Positions 22,381-34,215 of a DNA stretch of 64,000 bases are shown here, one piece after another. The notes below the pieces were generated by a model. That model ran no database searches, was not told the origin of the DNA, and saw only the letters and a list, made by a program, of their open reading frames with translations. Location: positions 1,912,277 to 1,976,276 of the forward strand of contig NW_019091368.1 of the NCBI RefSeq assembly GCF_001949145.1, given 5' to 3'. This stretch comes from Acanthaster planci. Its lineage: Eukaryota; Echinodermata; Asteroidea; Valvatida; Acanthasteridae. The first letter of the stretch is position 1; each line of letters begins with the position of its first letter. Made by a program: the position numbers and the translations under genes.

Positions 22381-24245
22381 ATAAACATTTTTTTAAATTA
22401 GTTCCCCCCCTTTCTGCTACCTGAAGAATATAATTTACTTTTACTCTGTTCCCTCTGTTTCCAAAAAGTTGCCATTTGCTTTTCTCCTTTAGGGCAAGCA
22501 GAAAAGTTAATTGAACATTTTGACAAAATGTTCGTTCTACTTTACTGCTTTTGGGATACCAGAAACACCGCGGGGCAGTATGGAAATTCTCTGTTCAGGA
22601 TATTGCTATTTCCTGCTTTGAAGGATTTTTTTCGCTGAATTTTGTGTAACTTTGCAACGATCGCTCACCTACATTATACTACCTTCCGTCACGTTTCCTG
22701 GTATATATTACTGGCCTCCTTCTCTGCCTCCTTACTTATTTCCTTACCGCTGTATCCCATGAGTCCACTGATGATAATGTTCACACTTTGTAGCCCCTGC
22801 TAGGTCAACCTGAACATTGATTAAGTGTAAAAGCTGCCTTCAATGTAGTTATCAAGTAGGGGTCAGTCCTGTGACGTCGTTCCCCTCATTTCCTGGACCG
22901 TAGCCCAGCTGAAACTCCCTGCCCCCCACTCCATTCTAGTACCCTCGTATATCTGCATTTAACCCTGCGTCCTGCGTTTTAAGCATGCGCGTTGTTCTCA
23001 GTCCCTTTGGTGAACAGCTTTCTGAACTATTCTCATTTCAGACTTAATTACTTTAAAACTAAATTTGTTTTGAACACTAAAAAAAAAAAGATTCAAAGCA
23101 ACCAATAATCAGTAACCAATCGGTTGGATTGGGCATTATCAACCAATAGCTGCTAATAACCAAATTGTTTTTATAGAGTATACCCAATGAAATTATGTTC
23201 AGCTGTTCTGATATACGGTACACATCGCAAGGGCGTAGACTGGGGGGGTGTAGGGTGCCGACGCACCCCCCCCCCTGCCAGCCAGCAGAAGGGAGTTCTT
23301 CTTGAGGTGTTCATATTTGGATTTTTTAAGAGGAAGCAGCAGTGTGTTCTTTTATTGAGGTTAAAGTACGAGTGGTTTTGATACACGATGACCAAAAAGT
23401 AAAATAGCAAATACATGTATCAGGGGCAACCTGCTTTTTACGTGCTCACTGTACTTGCTTTCCTCTTTTAAATGTTGGAAGTTGGAGTTCCGCTCGTCTG
23501 CCTCTCTGTGACACTCCTTTTTTCGGTAATAATTATGTCCATGTATCGATATCTCTGGTAATGGATACATATTTGAACGTGGGCAGCCGGTGACACTTGG
23601 CCATTACTTACACGGGCTTTGTAAACACACGCCACAAGGTGTACGTGTACGCGCCAGCCTATGGTCCATTAGCTAGGTGGGAACTACTAACATATAAAAT
23701 CCTGTTTCCTAGTACTTCGTTCAAGGTATTTGGCCTGACTGGAGAGATTGACAGAACGGAACCATTTTTGACCGAAGTTGTATGTGTACATGTAATGTAT
23801 GCAGAAAAATTGAATTCCAACCGCCCACTGTGGAGAAGTAATGGCAATCCTTCACCCGAGGTTCATACATGTTGAGAGACGGATATCAGAACAAAAGGTC
23901 CGGTACCTCGACCTCTACACGCGGAAGTGGGCTCAATGTAAATTAAGTGAAGCCAACTTCCTATGGGACTGTCATAAGTGTCCAACCCACCAGGCGCGTT
24001 CATCTGTAGCTGTCAACATACATGCTTATGTGCATTATTACCTTCCACTGTTGAGATCATTTGGGTCGTTGGCTTTCAACAAAGCACGTTTTGGAAGATT
24101 TGTTGGGCCATAGAGAGTTTCAAAGTGTTTATATTAGCATCATATGCATTAGCCGTTGGAAAGTCAGGAAATCTAAATTGGTGGGAAGCTCTTCATCGCG
24201 GGGGAAAAACTGACTGGCGCAACAGCGTGCAACAACGACCCGGCC

Positions 24246-25526
24246 ATGGAAGACTTTGACTACTATGAGAACGCAACTGACACCCCTGATGTTGCCGCAC
24301 CGATCACTGGAGTATCGGTTTTCCTGGGAGTATTACTGGCAATACTCTCCGTGGTCACGCTGGCGGGGAACATCGGCACAATATGGGCCTTCAGATCCAA
24401 TGTCCTACTGCGACAGAAGCCCAGTAACTTGCTGATCCTGAGCCTGTCGTGCTGTGATCTCGTGGTGGGCGCGACGGGCCTGCCCACGGCGTCCATCCAC
24501 ACGGGACTGGGCCACTGGCCGCTCGGCAAGCCCGTCTGCATCATTATGGCCTTCTTCTCGGTCGTCGGCGTGTCGGCAGCCATGTACACCGTCATGGCCA
24601 TCAGTCTGGACCGCTGGCTGCTGGTCTCCCGTGACTATTCTGCCTACCTCCGCTTCCAGTCCTCGCGAAACGTCAAGCTCCAGATTGGGGCTGCCTGGGC
24701 CGCGGCCATCGTCATCAGCGGCTGCGAGACCATCCTCTGGATCGCTGGAGTCAACGAGGAGGGCGACTCGATCCAGTACACTAAGGAGTGCCGGTCCCCG
24801 GTCCGCAGGAATTCCCTTTTCGTCCTCATCATCTTCACCCTCTTGTTCGCCATACCGTTCCTGGTCATGGTGCTCTCCACCGGCCGGTTCGCGTTCCTTC
24901 TGCGCCAACGCCTCCGGAGGCAGAGGTCCCGGGCCCCCAGCACGGCTTCGGCCAAATCGCCCAACACTCCTATCGACAAGGCCGAACTCTCAAGCACGGT
25001 CAGCGAGCAGGCAGGAAATCAGAACAAAATTGTAGCGGTAAATGGAAGAGCAGTTGATGAGTCGGTTAAAACGGCGTCGTCATCATCCACCAAAGCGGTC
25101 GCGTTTGATTCGGCCTCCAACGCGGACTCGAGCAGTGACGTCATGCCTAACAAGTCGCGTCGTCCAGTGACTAAACACCCGTCTCTGGGCCAGGTCGGGA
25201 GGAACAAATCTTTCTTTGGTTTCGGGCTGGACGTCTCCAGGGGTGAGTCCCAGCGGAACAGACGGGCTCAGAAGATGAAGAACAGGTACATCAAGCCCGC
25301 CGTGCGACTGGCAATTCTCCTGGGCGTCTACGCTCTCTGTACGCTGCCCTACCCTTTCTTCCTCATCCTAGCCGACAAGAGCATGGTGGAGGCCCGGAAT
25401 CATCTCTCTAATCTGTTGCTGGCCAACTCTGGGCTAAATCCGTTCCTGTATGCGATAATGCACAGGAAGATACGGCATTTTTATGCCAGAAAACTCACTC
25501 CTTGTAAAAAGACAGCCAGAACGTGA
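24246..25526 (+). CDS. Class A (rhodopsin-like) GPCR, intronless, orphan (GPCR-1), 426 aa
   Basis: A single uninterrupted ORF starts at an ATG in a strong context (CGGCCATGG) and ends at TGA 25524-25526. Seven membrane spans are visible with class A landmarks: N42 in TM1 (LAGN), D71 in TM2 (LSLSCCD), C98 at the start of TM3, a DRW variant of DRY at 122-124, and NPFLY in TM7. A sequon (NAT) lies at residues 9-11. The third intracellular loop is long, Ser-rich and basic. Two signature residues are changed: position 3.32, Asp in amine receptors, is S105, and the TM6 CWxP motif is CTLP. The receptor should sit in the plasma membrane and signal through G proteins. The ligand is unknown, and it is not a standard aminergic receptor. 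It is a paralogue of the GPCR 5 kb downstream on the same strand. Confidence 0.9.
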   Translation: MEDFDYYENATDTPDVAAPITGVSVFLGVLLAILSVVTLAGNIGTIWAFRSNVLLRQKPSNLLILSLSCCDLVVGATGLPTASIHTGLGHWPLGKPVCIIMAFFSVVGVSAAMYTVMAISLDRWLLVSRDYSAYLRFQSSRNVKLQIGAAWAAAIVISGCETILWIAGVNEEGDSIQYTKECRSPVRRNSLFVLIIFTLLFAIPFLVMVLSTGRFAFLLRQRLRRQRSRAPSTASAKSPNTPIDKAELSSTVSEQAGNQNKIVAVNGRAVDESVKTASSSSTKAVAFDSASNADSSSDVMPNKSRRPVTKHPSLGQVGRNKSFFGFGLDVSRGESQRNRRAQKMKNRYIKPAVRLAILLGVYALCTLPYPFFLILADKSMVEARNHLSNLLLANSGLNPFLYAIMHRKIRHFYARKLTPCKKTART

Positions 25527-25965
25527 GGTTCTTACAATCATGCTGCAGACTTTCAGCAGATGCTTACCTAAGTTGGTATACTTGCTCAAAAAGGCAAAAC
25601 TTAGCTAACTGAGAGTTTTCTCACGTTTGGGTTGCTTGGCTTAATATTCAGTCTTACCTTTCTAACTCTTTGAATGTGCACTTTGGACATTTTGGAATAT
25701 TTAATTCTGTCGATAGCTTGAGATGTTAATTGCCCTAAATTCTAAACTTCTTTGCTTGAGGGGTCATGACCGGTCATCCCCTTTTCTCGTGGTTTTTTTG
25801 CGGAAGTACAAAGTGTATATACGCTGGGGAGGGAGCAGAAGATTATGTGCTTTTGCAAAATATTAAAACGATGGCAAAGTTAACTTGTCATTTTTTCTTT
25901 GTTCCTTTTTATGCCCAAGGCTATAGGAATGCGCAAAAACGTGCGTTTTCTTCGAATGTAAATAT

Positions 25966-25971
25966 AATAAA
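25966..25971 (+). terminator. Candidate polyadenylation signal for GPCR-1
   Basis: AATAAA lies about 440 bases after the stop codon. This is a candidate only, and other A/T-rich hexamers occur nearby. Confidence 0.35.
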
Positions 25972-28447
25972 AATGGATAACTTTTACAGTTTGATGACAA
26001 AGAAAAATGTTGGAGAAACTTCTATTACAATATGGGTCGGAACCTCAAATTCTATAATGAAATAGCGATACTGTTGTTTCACATCTTTGTTCAATAATCA
26101 ATAGAGCTCTCAGACTGGCTTGGGTACAGTATTCGAGCTATACGGAAGAGAATTGGTGCTGATTTTTTTTTCATTCTTTACTATTGACCTTTGGGTTGAC
26201 TTAAGCCGTGAATGCAGTTATTATTGTAGTATTATGAGACTTAATTATCAAAATGATACATTACACTTGGATACATTTTGTGCTCAATTTATAGAATTTT
26301 TGAATATATCAAGCCAATTTTGTGTAGCCTTTGTATCACAACAGTAATACAACTTCACATCTTGATAAAAGGAAACAGTATTTTTTTCCAGCCTCAGTTT
26401 GGTCACATTGTTTTCAAGAGGTAGAAAGCAAGATGGCTGCTCAGTGATAAAGCTCTATACTGTAGAAAGCTACAGTTTCTAAAACGGGTTTTGCAACACG
26501 AAATCATGCTGGAACAATATTTGGAGCGTAAAACCAAAAAGGCTGAATCCACTTTTTTTTCTCAAATGTTCCATTTTCAAGGATGTTAAAGTGCTTGAAA
26601 TTTGCCCCAACGTTAAGAACTGAGGGAATGTGTAATGCCAAGAAATTGCCATACTGGAGGGACGGAATGCGACCTCTTGTTGGGCGTGTCATTTTCCTCC
26701 TCCCTTCGCCCGTCCAGCCTGTGGGATGGTGTTGATGTCCCACTTTGTAGCATAATTGTCATGCCCAGGCGATGTTGGACAGGACCGTGTAAATTCCACG
26801 AAAGATTCAATCGAAGCACAATTTTCGCACATATATGCGGATTTTAACTTTGTTTTGTAAAGTGCGCTGTTTATATTCAACTTTTTGTACAAAATCATGT
26901 CTGAATTGATGTTTTTGACGGTTCACTTTACAATATCAAGCTGTAACATGAAATGTTTAACTTCCTTGACTGTCACTCAGACATTTCTGTACTGTCACCA
27001 ATGACCATTTTAACCAAAAAAATTCTTAATGATGGGAATAGTTTAATCGCTCAGACTCGCAACTCCAGCTCACCTTTCAGGCTTGCATTGATGTGATACT
27101 GATTTCTGTAGTGGTTTAAATGCGGTAAATTTGCTGTTGACACTGACCCTGCCTGACCGAGCGAATCTAGCTATGTGTGCGGGGTTATCGCTACCAGCGT
27201 CTACTTCCTTGTTTTGATCACCGGGTATCAAGCGGCAGGTTTGAGGGTATTATCGCGAGAGTAAACAGTAACAAAAGCGCATGTCTGCCTGTTTGGACTG
27301 ATTTCCTGTTTCGCGCACAATGAATTAGCAATTTGCGGAACAGAACGCGGAACAGAAGCAGCAGTGCTAGTTTCCGCAGGCTACTTGGCACTTCCATGAC
27401 TCTGCATGATTAGTTGATGTAATAAAACAAACTGCTTATCGCATAAACCTTAATACAAAACCTGCTATTGTGATGTTTTTGTTAACAAAATCAACTTTTA
27501 TCTTAACTGTTTAAATGAACCTAGCTTTACGTGTCACGCATTTTTTAAATTCTTTTTGTAGGCCTAATAGATGTCCTTCGTCTTTAACTTTCTCTATAAA
27601 CGTATCTAATTTTCGATGCTTCAAAAGCATCTGTAATCAGCCTCAAAGGGTATTTCAGGCTTAACTTTGCAAAAATAGTAATTTCATTGGTATCATGATG
27701 CGGTACGTTTCAATATAGGCGAACGTGAATGATGTAATGCTTCAGTGTCAGTACGCCGTGGTTTCAGTTTACTCTCCTTGTTTTCCACATCTGCCGCCAT
27801 TAATATGTTTCTATGTAGCAGTTTTGTGACAATCATAAAGTGTAAAGAAGAAACGAGTATTCCAGTACATTTTACTCGTGCAAACCCTGAGAAATTTCAC
27901 TTCAGAGTCCCCTGGGGCTGGATGTTTTACAATATAAATTTAATTCAAATTTATATTGGTTAATTTTCATTCTAAATCGTGCTGCCATCTTTGCGAATAG
28001 GAGACTACAGGCTTGCGGTTCACTATCAGCATGGGGATCAGTGATGCCAGTTGGGAGTTCCTTTATTCTTAGAAGACATGTGCTTCAGATCCCCCCGTTT
28101 GATCCCACCGAACTTGCCCAAGTCATGGTAGTCTTGGCCCACGACGCTCGTGTTCGAAAGCAGATCAAGCATAGTACGCCCTCACGACCAGCAATCCAGC
28201 CAATAGTAGTTGTGCGAGGGCGCCCTTCAAAGATAACGAAAAGCACAATCGACCACCACTGAAGTCTTGAGACAAGACTGCAGCCATGCCAGCTAAAATT
28301 CGATGCTTTGGAAGCCTTGGATTGTGGCCGATTTTGAAGCCCGTAAACCCCCATCTTACAGCTTCTGGAACCTGTACACGAGCCACCCATGCAGAGCAAA
28401 CCTTGCCAATAACCCAGGTCATTCGGCGCTACTGCCTGCTTGAATTG

Positions 28448-28472
28448 TGTAGCACCCTCCCCGGGTGCTACA
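28448..28472. repeat. Perfect 10-bp stem hairpin with 5-base loop
   Basis: TGTAGCACCC, loop TCCCC, GGGTGCTACA. The stem is perfectly paired. No T-run follows, so a transcription terminator is not indicated. Confidence 0.6.
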
Positions 28473-30435
28473 GGTATGGTATCATTGACCACTGTTTATG
28501 AAAAACCAAATGAAATAGACAAAAAAGAAAACAATAGAGGTAAACCAGTGTGCGAGAGCCGGCTCAGCGGAGTATGCCAGCAGTGTGGCATCGGGAGTAT
28601 CATAGGGCGAAAGGGGGGTTTAAATGGGTAGGAATCTGTCGAGTTTCCACTTGGCCGACGAGCGCAAAGAGCTGGGAAAATGCCTACAGGTTGGATCCCA
28701 AGGATCTATTGTTTTTACGGGTCGGGGCTAAAACCAAAATTGGAATTGCCTTATGCAACTTTTAATAGCTTTGTGGAGGGAGAGGGGTTTAATGTTATGG
28801 CTTTGGGCGCCCTAAATCTGGAAGGGCGAAAAGTGGAATATTCCCCCGGAATCGCTTTTCTATAACTTTTTTCAGTCACCCCTTTTTTGAGGGGGGGCCA
28901 TGCGTCAAGCTATTCCACCCCTCCATTCGTCATTGCCTAAATCTTGAACTCTCAAACTGGTTTTTCTGGCGTCTGACATAACAGACATCCTGTTGCCGTA
29001 GTTTTTGTCAGGCTGGCTGTTGCGTGTACAACTTGTTCTTTTCGCTTTCTTGGATTATATTAATATGTCCCACACTTCATATGGTTCCCTGAGACTCTCC
29101 GTTCAGACAATTCACAAGGTTGCGCGTTCGAGAAAAAGGAAACTTGAACAAAACTTTTATAAAGCCCTTCCCTACTCTATTAATCATTGTGCGAACAGGT
29201 AACTTCCCTAAACATATCACTAAAAAGTCCCGTCTCCTCCATCCTGTCATTTGAGCTTTCCTTTCTCGGGATAACACATAAGTGTGTGAGTGTGTGTTGT
29301 TTTGCACAGTTTCAATTTTGACTCGGAATGTTCTGCACCGACACGTTTGTGTTTCACTTTCGATATTGAACCCTGTTTATTGTTTCCACTTGATAAATAA
29401 ATAAATACGGACAATTTGAGACATATGGCAGTGAACAATCCAGACTGTCTGGGAGTTAAGCAGATTTAATGTGAATGTACACACTTATACCATTACACGG
29501 GACATGAATTTCGAATATGCACCTGATACCTTTAACAAACAATGCATTACCGGTACCTGTCAACCGGCGCAGTAATAAACAGCGATTGAAATCAATCATA
29601 TATAAACCGAAAGCAAATCATTGAGAATGTGGGAAATTAGGAAAGAAATTGGGAGCCCAGTACGAGACAACAAATCAAAATCTCAGCATCCTGTGGCTGG
29701 TCATGCCCAGCGCTATGCCTAAGTACCGGTACATGTATTTCTTATGAGATGTTATTTCCTTTCAAAGGAAATCGGTGATATGACCCGGGCAGCAATGGGG
29801 AAAGTTTGCTGCCCTTGAAGACCTGTTATATTATTTTTAGTCTCCAACGTCATTGTCTTTTTTCAAGTACAAACGTCGGGTTATTCCGAATACAACCATT
29901 CCATTCAACCACGGTGTTAGTCTTTAATAGCATTAGTCAAACAACCCTGAATTGAGCGTCAGTTATGCTTCAGTTAGAATTACACTAGTAAGTGTGCGGC
30001 TTTCTACTCAATTAACTCGCTGGCATTCCTAGAAAATGTTAATATTCACATTGTGTGATTCTTTTAATCTTCGGTATGATTTTTCTCTTGAAATTGCGTA
30101 ATCAATAGGTCTGTTTTTACTGAAGGTTTGAAGGAAGTTGTCGTGAAAAAAGTTTCTGGACGGTTCAGGGAGAATAGGGAAATGGGCTTGGTATTATGTA
30201 AACGATACCGGGCGAGTTTCCTGCACAATATTTTTGAAGGCACCTGATTACCTCGCCAGTTTCACGAGCGTAAACACACTTTGGTTTGTGCTGAGTTCAG
30301 AGACGTTAATCAACCGTGAACCGTGATGGTAACTGTTTCTCCTTTAACTCAGTGTTTATTTGTCTTGTACACATTGCCTCTGATCAGATACACCAGATTG
30401 TGCCTCAGAAATACAATAGCCCCGCTGTTGACAAC

Positions 30436-31692
30436 ATGGACAACACCACGAGTGTATTAACTGACGACGCGTTCCTCAATCTGACAACCATCGGCACTCC
30501 GATACCGACGGAGCCATCGGGTGCGGGTCCCATCGTTGTGGGGGTCCTGCTGCTCTTGGTAGTCATCATCACTCTGGCTGGAAACATCCTGACCATATGT
30601 GCCTTCGTTTCTAACATCCTCCTCCGCCAGAAGCCTAGCAATCTTCTCCTGCTCAGCCTCTCTTGCTCCGATCTGGTGGTCGGGGCCACGGGGCTGCCCA
30701 TGGCCGCCATCCACACCGGCCTGGGCTACTGGCCGCTGGGAAAGGCCGGTTGCATCACACTGGCATTCTGCTCCGTCGTCGGGGTCTCGGCGGGGATGTA
30801 CACGGTCACGGCCGTCAGCCTCGACCGCTACTTTCTGGTGTCCAGGGAGTACCCAGCTTACCTGAAACTCCAGTCTGCCCGCAACGTTAAGGTGACCATC
30901 GCCGCCGCTTGGACCGTGGCCGTTCTGATCAGCTCATGCGAGGCCATCGTGTGGGTGACTGGCGACTACACCTCCGTGGATTACACCAAGGTTTGTCTGT
31001 CTCCCGTGCGTAGCGATCCTCGATTTACGCATGTCATCTTTGTCCTGCTTTTCGTCATCCCGTTCTTGGTCATACTGATCTCAACCCTCCGGTTCTCTTT
31101 CCTCCTGCGAAAGCGCTTGCGGAAGCAAAAACAAGCCCGCCGACCATCATTTGATGCTGTCAACAACAGGCTGGCCCCCGCGAAAGGCGCACACAAAGTC
31201 TCCAATTCCGCAACGAGCACATTCCTGACCTCCGAATTTCCGAGTGAGATGGAGACCACCGAATTCAGCAGCGGGCTCGGCTCCCAACAGCAGCCGCCAC
31301 TCAGCCCCAACCAAAATGCGGAGCCTCGCCGTCCCTTGAAACGCAAGCCCTTGGACGCCTCATGGAGGAAGAAATCTTTCTTCGGTATGGGCGACGGTTC
31401 ACTGGGAGGTTCCTTCTCCCGCGCCAAGGCGAGACGCAGGTACGTGAAGCCAGCCGTGCGGTTGGCCATCCTCCTCGGGGTGTTTGCGCTCTGCACGCTG
31501 CCCTACCCAATCTTCATCGTCCTGTCCAAGGGCTCCGACTGCGATGACTGTATCCTCAGACAAGTCAGGAATCATCTCTCCAACCTGTTACTGTCCAACT
31601 CGGGTCTGAATCCCTTTCTGTACGCAGTCATGCACAGGCGAATTAGAGAGTTTTACAAGACGAAGTTGACTTGTAAAAGAAGGTGCTGTTAG
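30436..31692 (+). CDS. Class A (rhodopsin-like) GPCR, intronless, orphan (GPCR-2), 418 aa
   Basis: The frame is open from further upstream, but the first in-frame ATG is at 30436 (MDNTTSVL), so I start there. The N-terminus has sequons NTT (3-5) and NLT (15-17). Landmarks are N50 in TM1, D79 in TM2, a canonical DRY at 130-132, a long ICL3, and NPFLY in TM7, with a C-terminal cluster of Cys suitable for palmitoylation (CKRRCC). As in GPCR-1, Ser replaces Asp at 3.32 and TM6 reads CTLP instead of CWxP. TM1-TM3 and TM6-TM7 are very similar to GPCR-1, while ICL3 is diverged except for a shared KSFFG motif just before TM6. Both genes are on the plus strand about 5 kb apart, indicating tandem duplication. 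The ligand and G-protein coupling are unknown. Confidence 0.9.
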   Translation: MDNTTSVLTDDAFLNLTTIGTPIPTEPSGAGPIVVGVLLLLVVIITLAGNILTICAFVSNILLRQKPSNLLLLSLSCSDLVVGATGLPMAAIHTGLGYWPLGKAGCITLAFCSVVGVSAGMYTVTAVSLDRYFLVSREYPAYLKLQSARNVKVTIAAAWTVAVLISSCEAIVWVTGDYTSVDYTKVCLSPVRSDPRFTHVIFVLLFVIPFLVILISTLRFSFLLRKRLRKQKQARRPSFDAVNNRLAPAKGAHKVSNSATSTFLTSEFPSEMETTEFSSGLGSQQQPPLSPNQNAEPRRPLKRKPLDASWRKKSFFGMGDGSLGGSFSRAKARRRYVKPAVRLAILLGVFALCTLPYPIFIVLSKGSDCDDCILRQVRNHLSNLLLSNSGLNPFLYAVMHRRIREFYKTKLTCKRRCC

Positions 31693-34215
31693 ATAAGAAA
31701 GTAAACAATCATCAGCAGACACCTGTGCATTTGCACCGTAGTTTTGTCATTTTTAAATCTAAAAACAGTACTTTTATGCAAAGTGGCAAACTTTTGTGAC
31801 AGCGGAGTGCAGTCTCGGTGCACAAAGTCAGCCGTCGGAAATTAACAATTGAACTCTGTTCTATATTGTTATTGTTTTAAAATAGTGAAACATAAAATAG
31901 AGGATTATTTTAAACTTTAATCGGGCTTCTATGATGAAACCTTTACAAAAAGGGCGTGATCGAGTATATAGTACTATGGTTTGGAGAGGTTGTGTAAAAT
32001 TGTGACAGTTTTGTACGTAAAAGCACATCAATACCATCCTCAATGCCATCTATTACTCAAAGTATACAAATCCGTAAAATAATGTTTTAATATTTTTAGA
32101 GGAACTTTTTTAAAGTAATTTTGATTTCCACAAAGTATTTTAATAACCATTAATTAAGTGTCTTTGTCAATAATGAAACTCTTCATTTTTCTGTAATTTT
32201 TGCTGAAGTCTCATCGAGAAAAAAAATAATCCCAAAGCAGTGTTGATGTCATGCTGCAATGTTAATTTTCCCATATGCCGAGAGACACGGATATAAAGAA
32301 CTCGACAAAACGATACATCAGCTTTCCTGTTGTAGTAGCATTGTAGCGCTAAAACAGTGTCAACTTTGACATACCCATGAACAGTGTATTGTTCTTTTAT
32401 TGGACGGCCTGAGATGATTCTGTTGTTTCAATGTCTTTTTTTCAACCTTTCTTTTATTACCGTAATCAGGCTCGGCACTTTTGCTAAATTTTGACAACAT
32501 CCTTCCTGTATCAAAAACAGAATAGAAATGAAAAAAGGCACATATAATAAACGTGGCACTTGATGTAAACATTGCAGAAAGAGTAATTATCACCGACTCC
32601 ATCGGCTTACATTTTCCAACTTGAATATGGTCAAAACGTGGAATTTTTTCTCCCAAATTCACTCGGATCTTTTGCATAAAGCTTTGGTTGGTTACTGTTA
32701 CGCTGAACAGGAAATATGGCTATTCAGGATTTTCCAGGAATTGAAAATGAAGTGAGTTCATCGTGGTTTTATTTTTAAGTCCAAGTTCCGTGTACAGAGA
32801 AAAATTATCCACCACGGATATGTCATCATGAGCGCAGTTTTCTGATGCGGACGTGGTGATCAGCGTTGAGCCGTGTCAAACTTCCTTGCCTGTGGTTTGA
32901 AATCGCACGCTACTCGAGTGATTTCAAGCCGCAGTCACATAAAGTTTGCGCGGAGCAAAAGTTAGTGTCAAGCAGCCTGAAAAGCTACCCTTCGAAGCTA
33001 CCTGTATGCCGCTGTGGGGAGTAGCGAATTGTGAATGGTGATAGCGCCCTCATGCAGACTTGAAACAGTTGCCCAACTAGCATTATCATTTTGGAGAAGG
33101 TTGGGGAATCCAAGCTGACTTTCAGAAACACTTGCAGTAACATCATGGAGTACAGTGAGGCCAATTTAGTCGGGGACAACGTGACGGAATTAATTATGCC
33201 TCTGCCTCGGTGATTCCACCTGTTGAGGGGAACAATTGTTTTGCTGTTATATTTTTAATGCCCTCAGTTACCTCTTGACATCAAAAGCGGCACTGAAAAT
33301 TAAAGCACTAAACCACCCCGACTTTTGCATTGCTTCATGGGATTGGATTAAAAACAACCAATGCATTTTATGCACAATCCTATGGAAGATGTCACCACAA
33401 AACAGTCAATTTCCCCTTCTTAAATACTAGAAAGTGACGAAATCGTACTATTCTCTTTTCAAAAAAAATGTATCATTGAAACTTGCGGGAAGAAATTCAT
33501 TCACTAAAACAATTGCAGCTTACCAGAAAAGGGAACATTTTGGTGAATTCTGTCCATGTGCACTAATTTCTGTCCTGGATCTAAGATTAATTTTAGTGAA
33601 TTTCAGTGAGTTAGTATCGGTGAAGCTGATTCATCTCACATTGACCCATCATGTGAATTTTCTCAACATGAATGTACAAGCACATCCAAACATGTTCAGG
33701 TAATAGCAACAGAGGGAAGTACATGATAACTTTATTCTTCATCCTTGTGAGATATTCAGACAAGAATGCAACGTTCTGAAAAAAGATTTCGTTTACAATT
33801 GCAGGATCCAGAAGTCCTAGTCCTTTCTTACAGTTCCAGACGGTCACTCTAAGTTTTATTTTTTTCAAAGGAACAGGTAGAAGAAAATGTGCCTCACTAC
33901 TTCCGTAGCCCCAACAAAAACTCTTGACCACACTTGTTTTGTTACAGAGCCCTGCGCTTACTGACATATCCCTATCATTTCGGTTCCCAACCCTGGCCTT
34001 ATTGCTGTGCCTTTTATCTTCCCATTTTGACTCGCGTAGTATATCACACAGTAGTCTTCTCTCGTGGAGAAATATTGGTAAGCTATCTTGCCACGCACTT
34101 ACATATGAAAAGTATCCAAAGTTCCTAGTTTAAAATGTAGCAAAATTTCAAATCAAAGACAATCAACGTCAAGAGACCGACAAAACAAAGGCTGCAATAT
34201 ATCGGTTCATGGTTA

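Larger units (their letters stand above)
19290..24245. other. Intergenic DNA between FReD-B and the first GPCR, rich in hairpin elements
   Basis: No confident gene. Hairpin elements are listed separately at 20469-20520, 21886-22097 and 22287-22380. A short ORF at 19528-19839 begins with a signal-peptide-like stretch but has no recognisable family. A G-run/C-run pair at about 23239-23273 can fold back on itself. Confidence 0.5.
25527..30435. other. Intergenic DNA between the two GPCR genes
   Basis: No gene was recognised. A somewhat GC-richer patch at about 28080-28480 has overlapping ORFs on both strands without a recognisable family and ends in a perfect hairpin at 28448-28472. It may be an old mobile-element fragment. 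Confidence 0.45.

Noticed and set aside
22287-22566. CRISPR-like array
   Set aside because: Repeats are degenerate, irregularly spaced and in eukaryotic DNA; no cas genes.
23239-23273. G-run/C-run hairpin as a regulatory G-quadruplex
   Set aside because: There is a single long G-run and a facing C-run, not four spaced G-tracts on one strand.
24263-25207. Long ORFs on the minus strand and in other plus frames across GPCR-1
   Set aside because: They are shadows of the GC-rich receptor ORF; their translations are low-complexity Arg/Ser/Gly/Asp-rich and have no domain.
28085-28492. Minus-strand ORF of 135 codons between the GPCRs
   Set aside because: No domain, no start context and overlapping ORFs on both strands; more likely a GC-rich repeat fragment than a gene.
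30316-30435. Upstream extension of GPCR-2 (40 codons with a hydrophobic stretch)
   Set aside because: The frame is open but begins at GTG; the first in-frame ATG is 30436, and the receptor N-terminus with two sequons fits there.
30405-31547. Minus-strand and alternate-frame ORFs across GPCR-2
   Set aside because: Same reason: they overlap a clear seven-span receptor frame and carry no recognisable sequence of their own.
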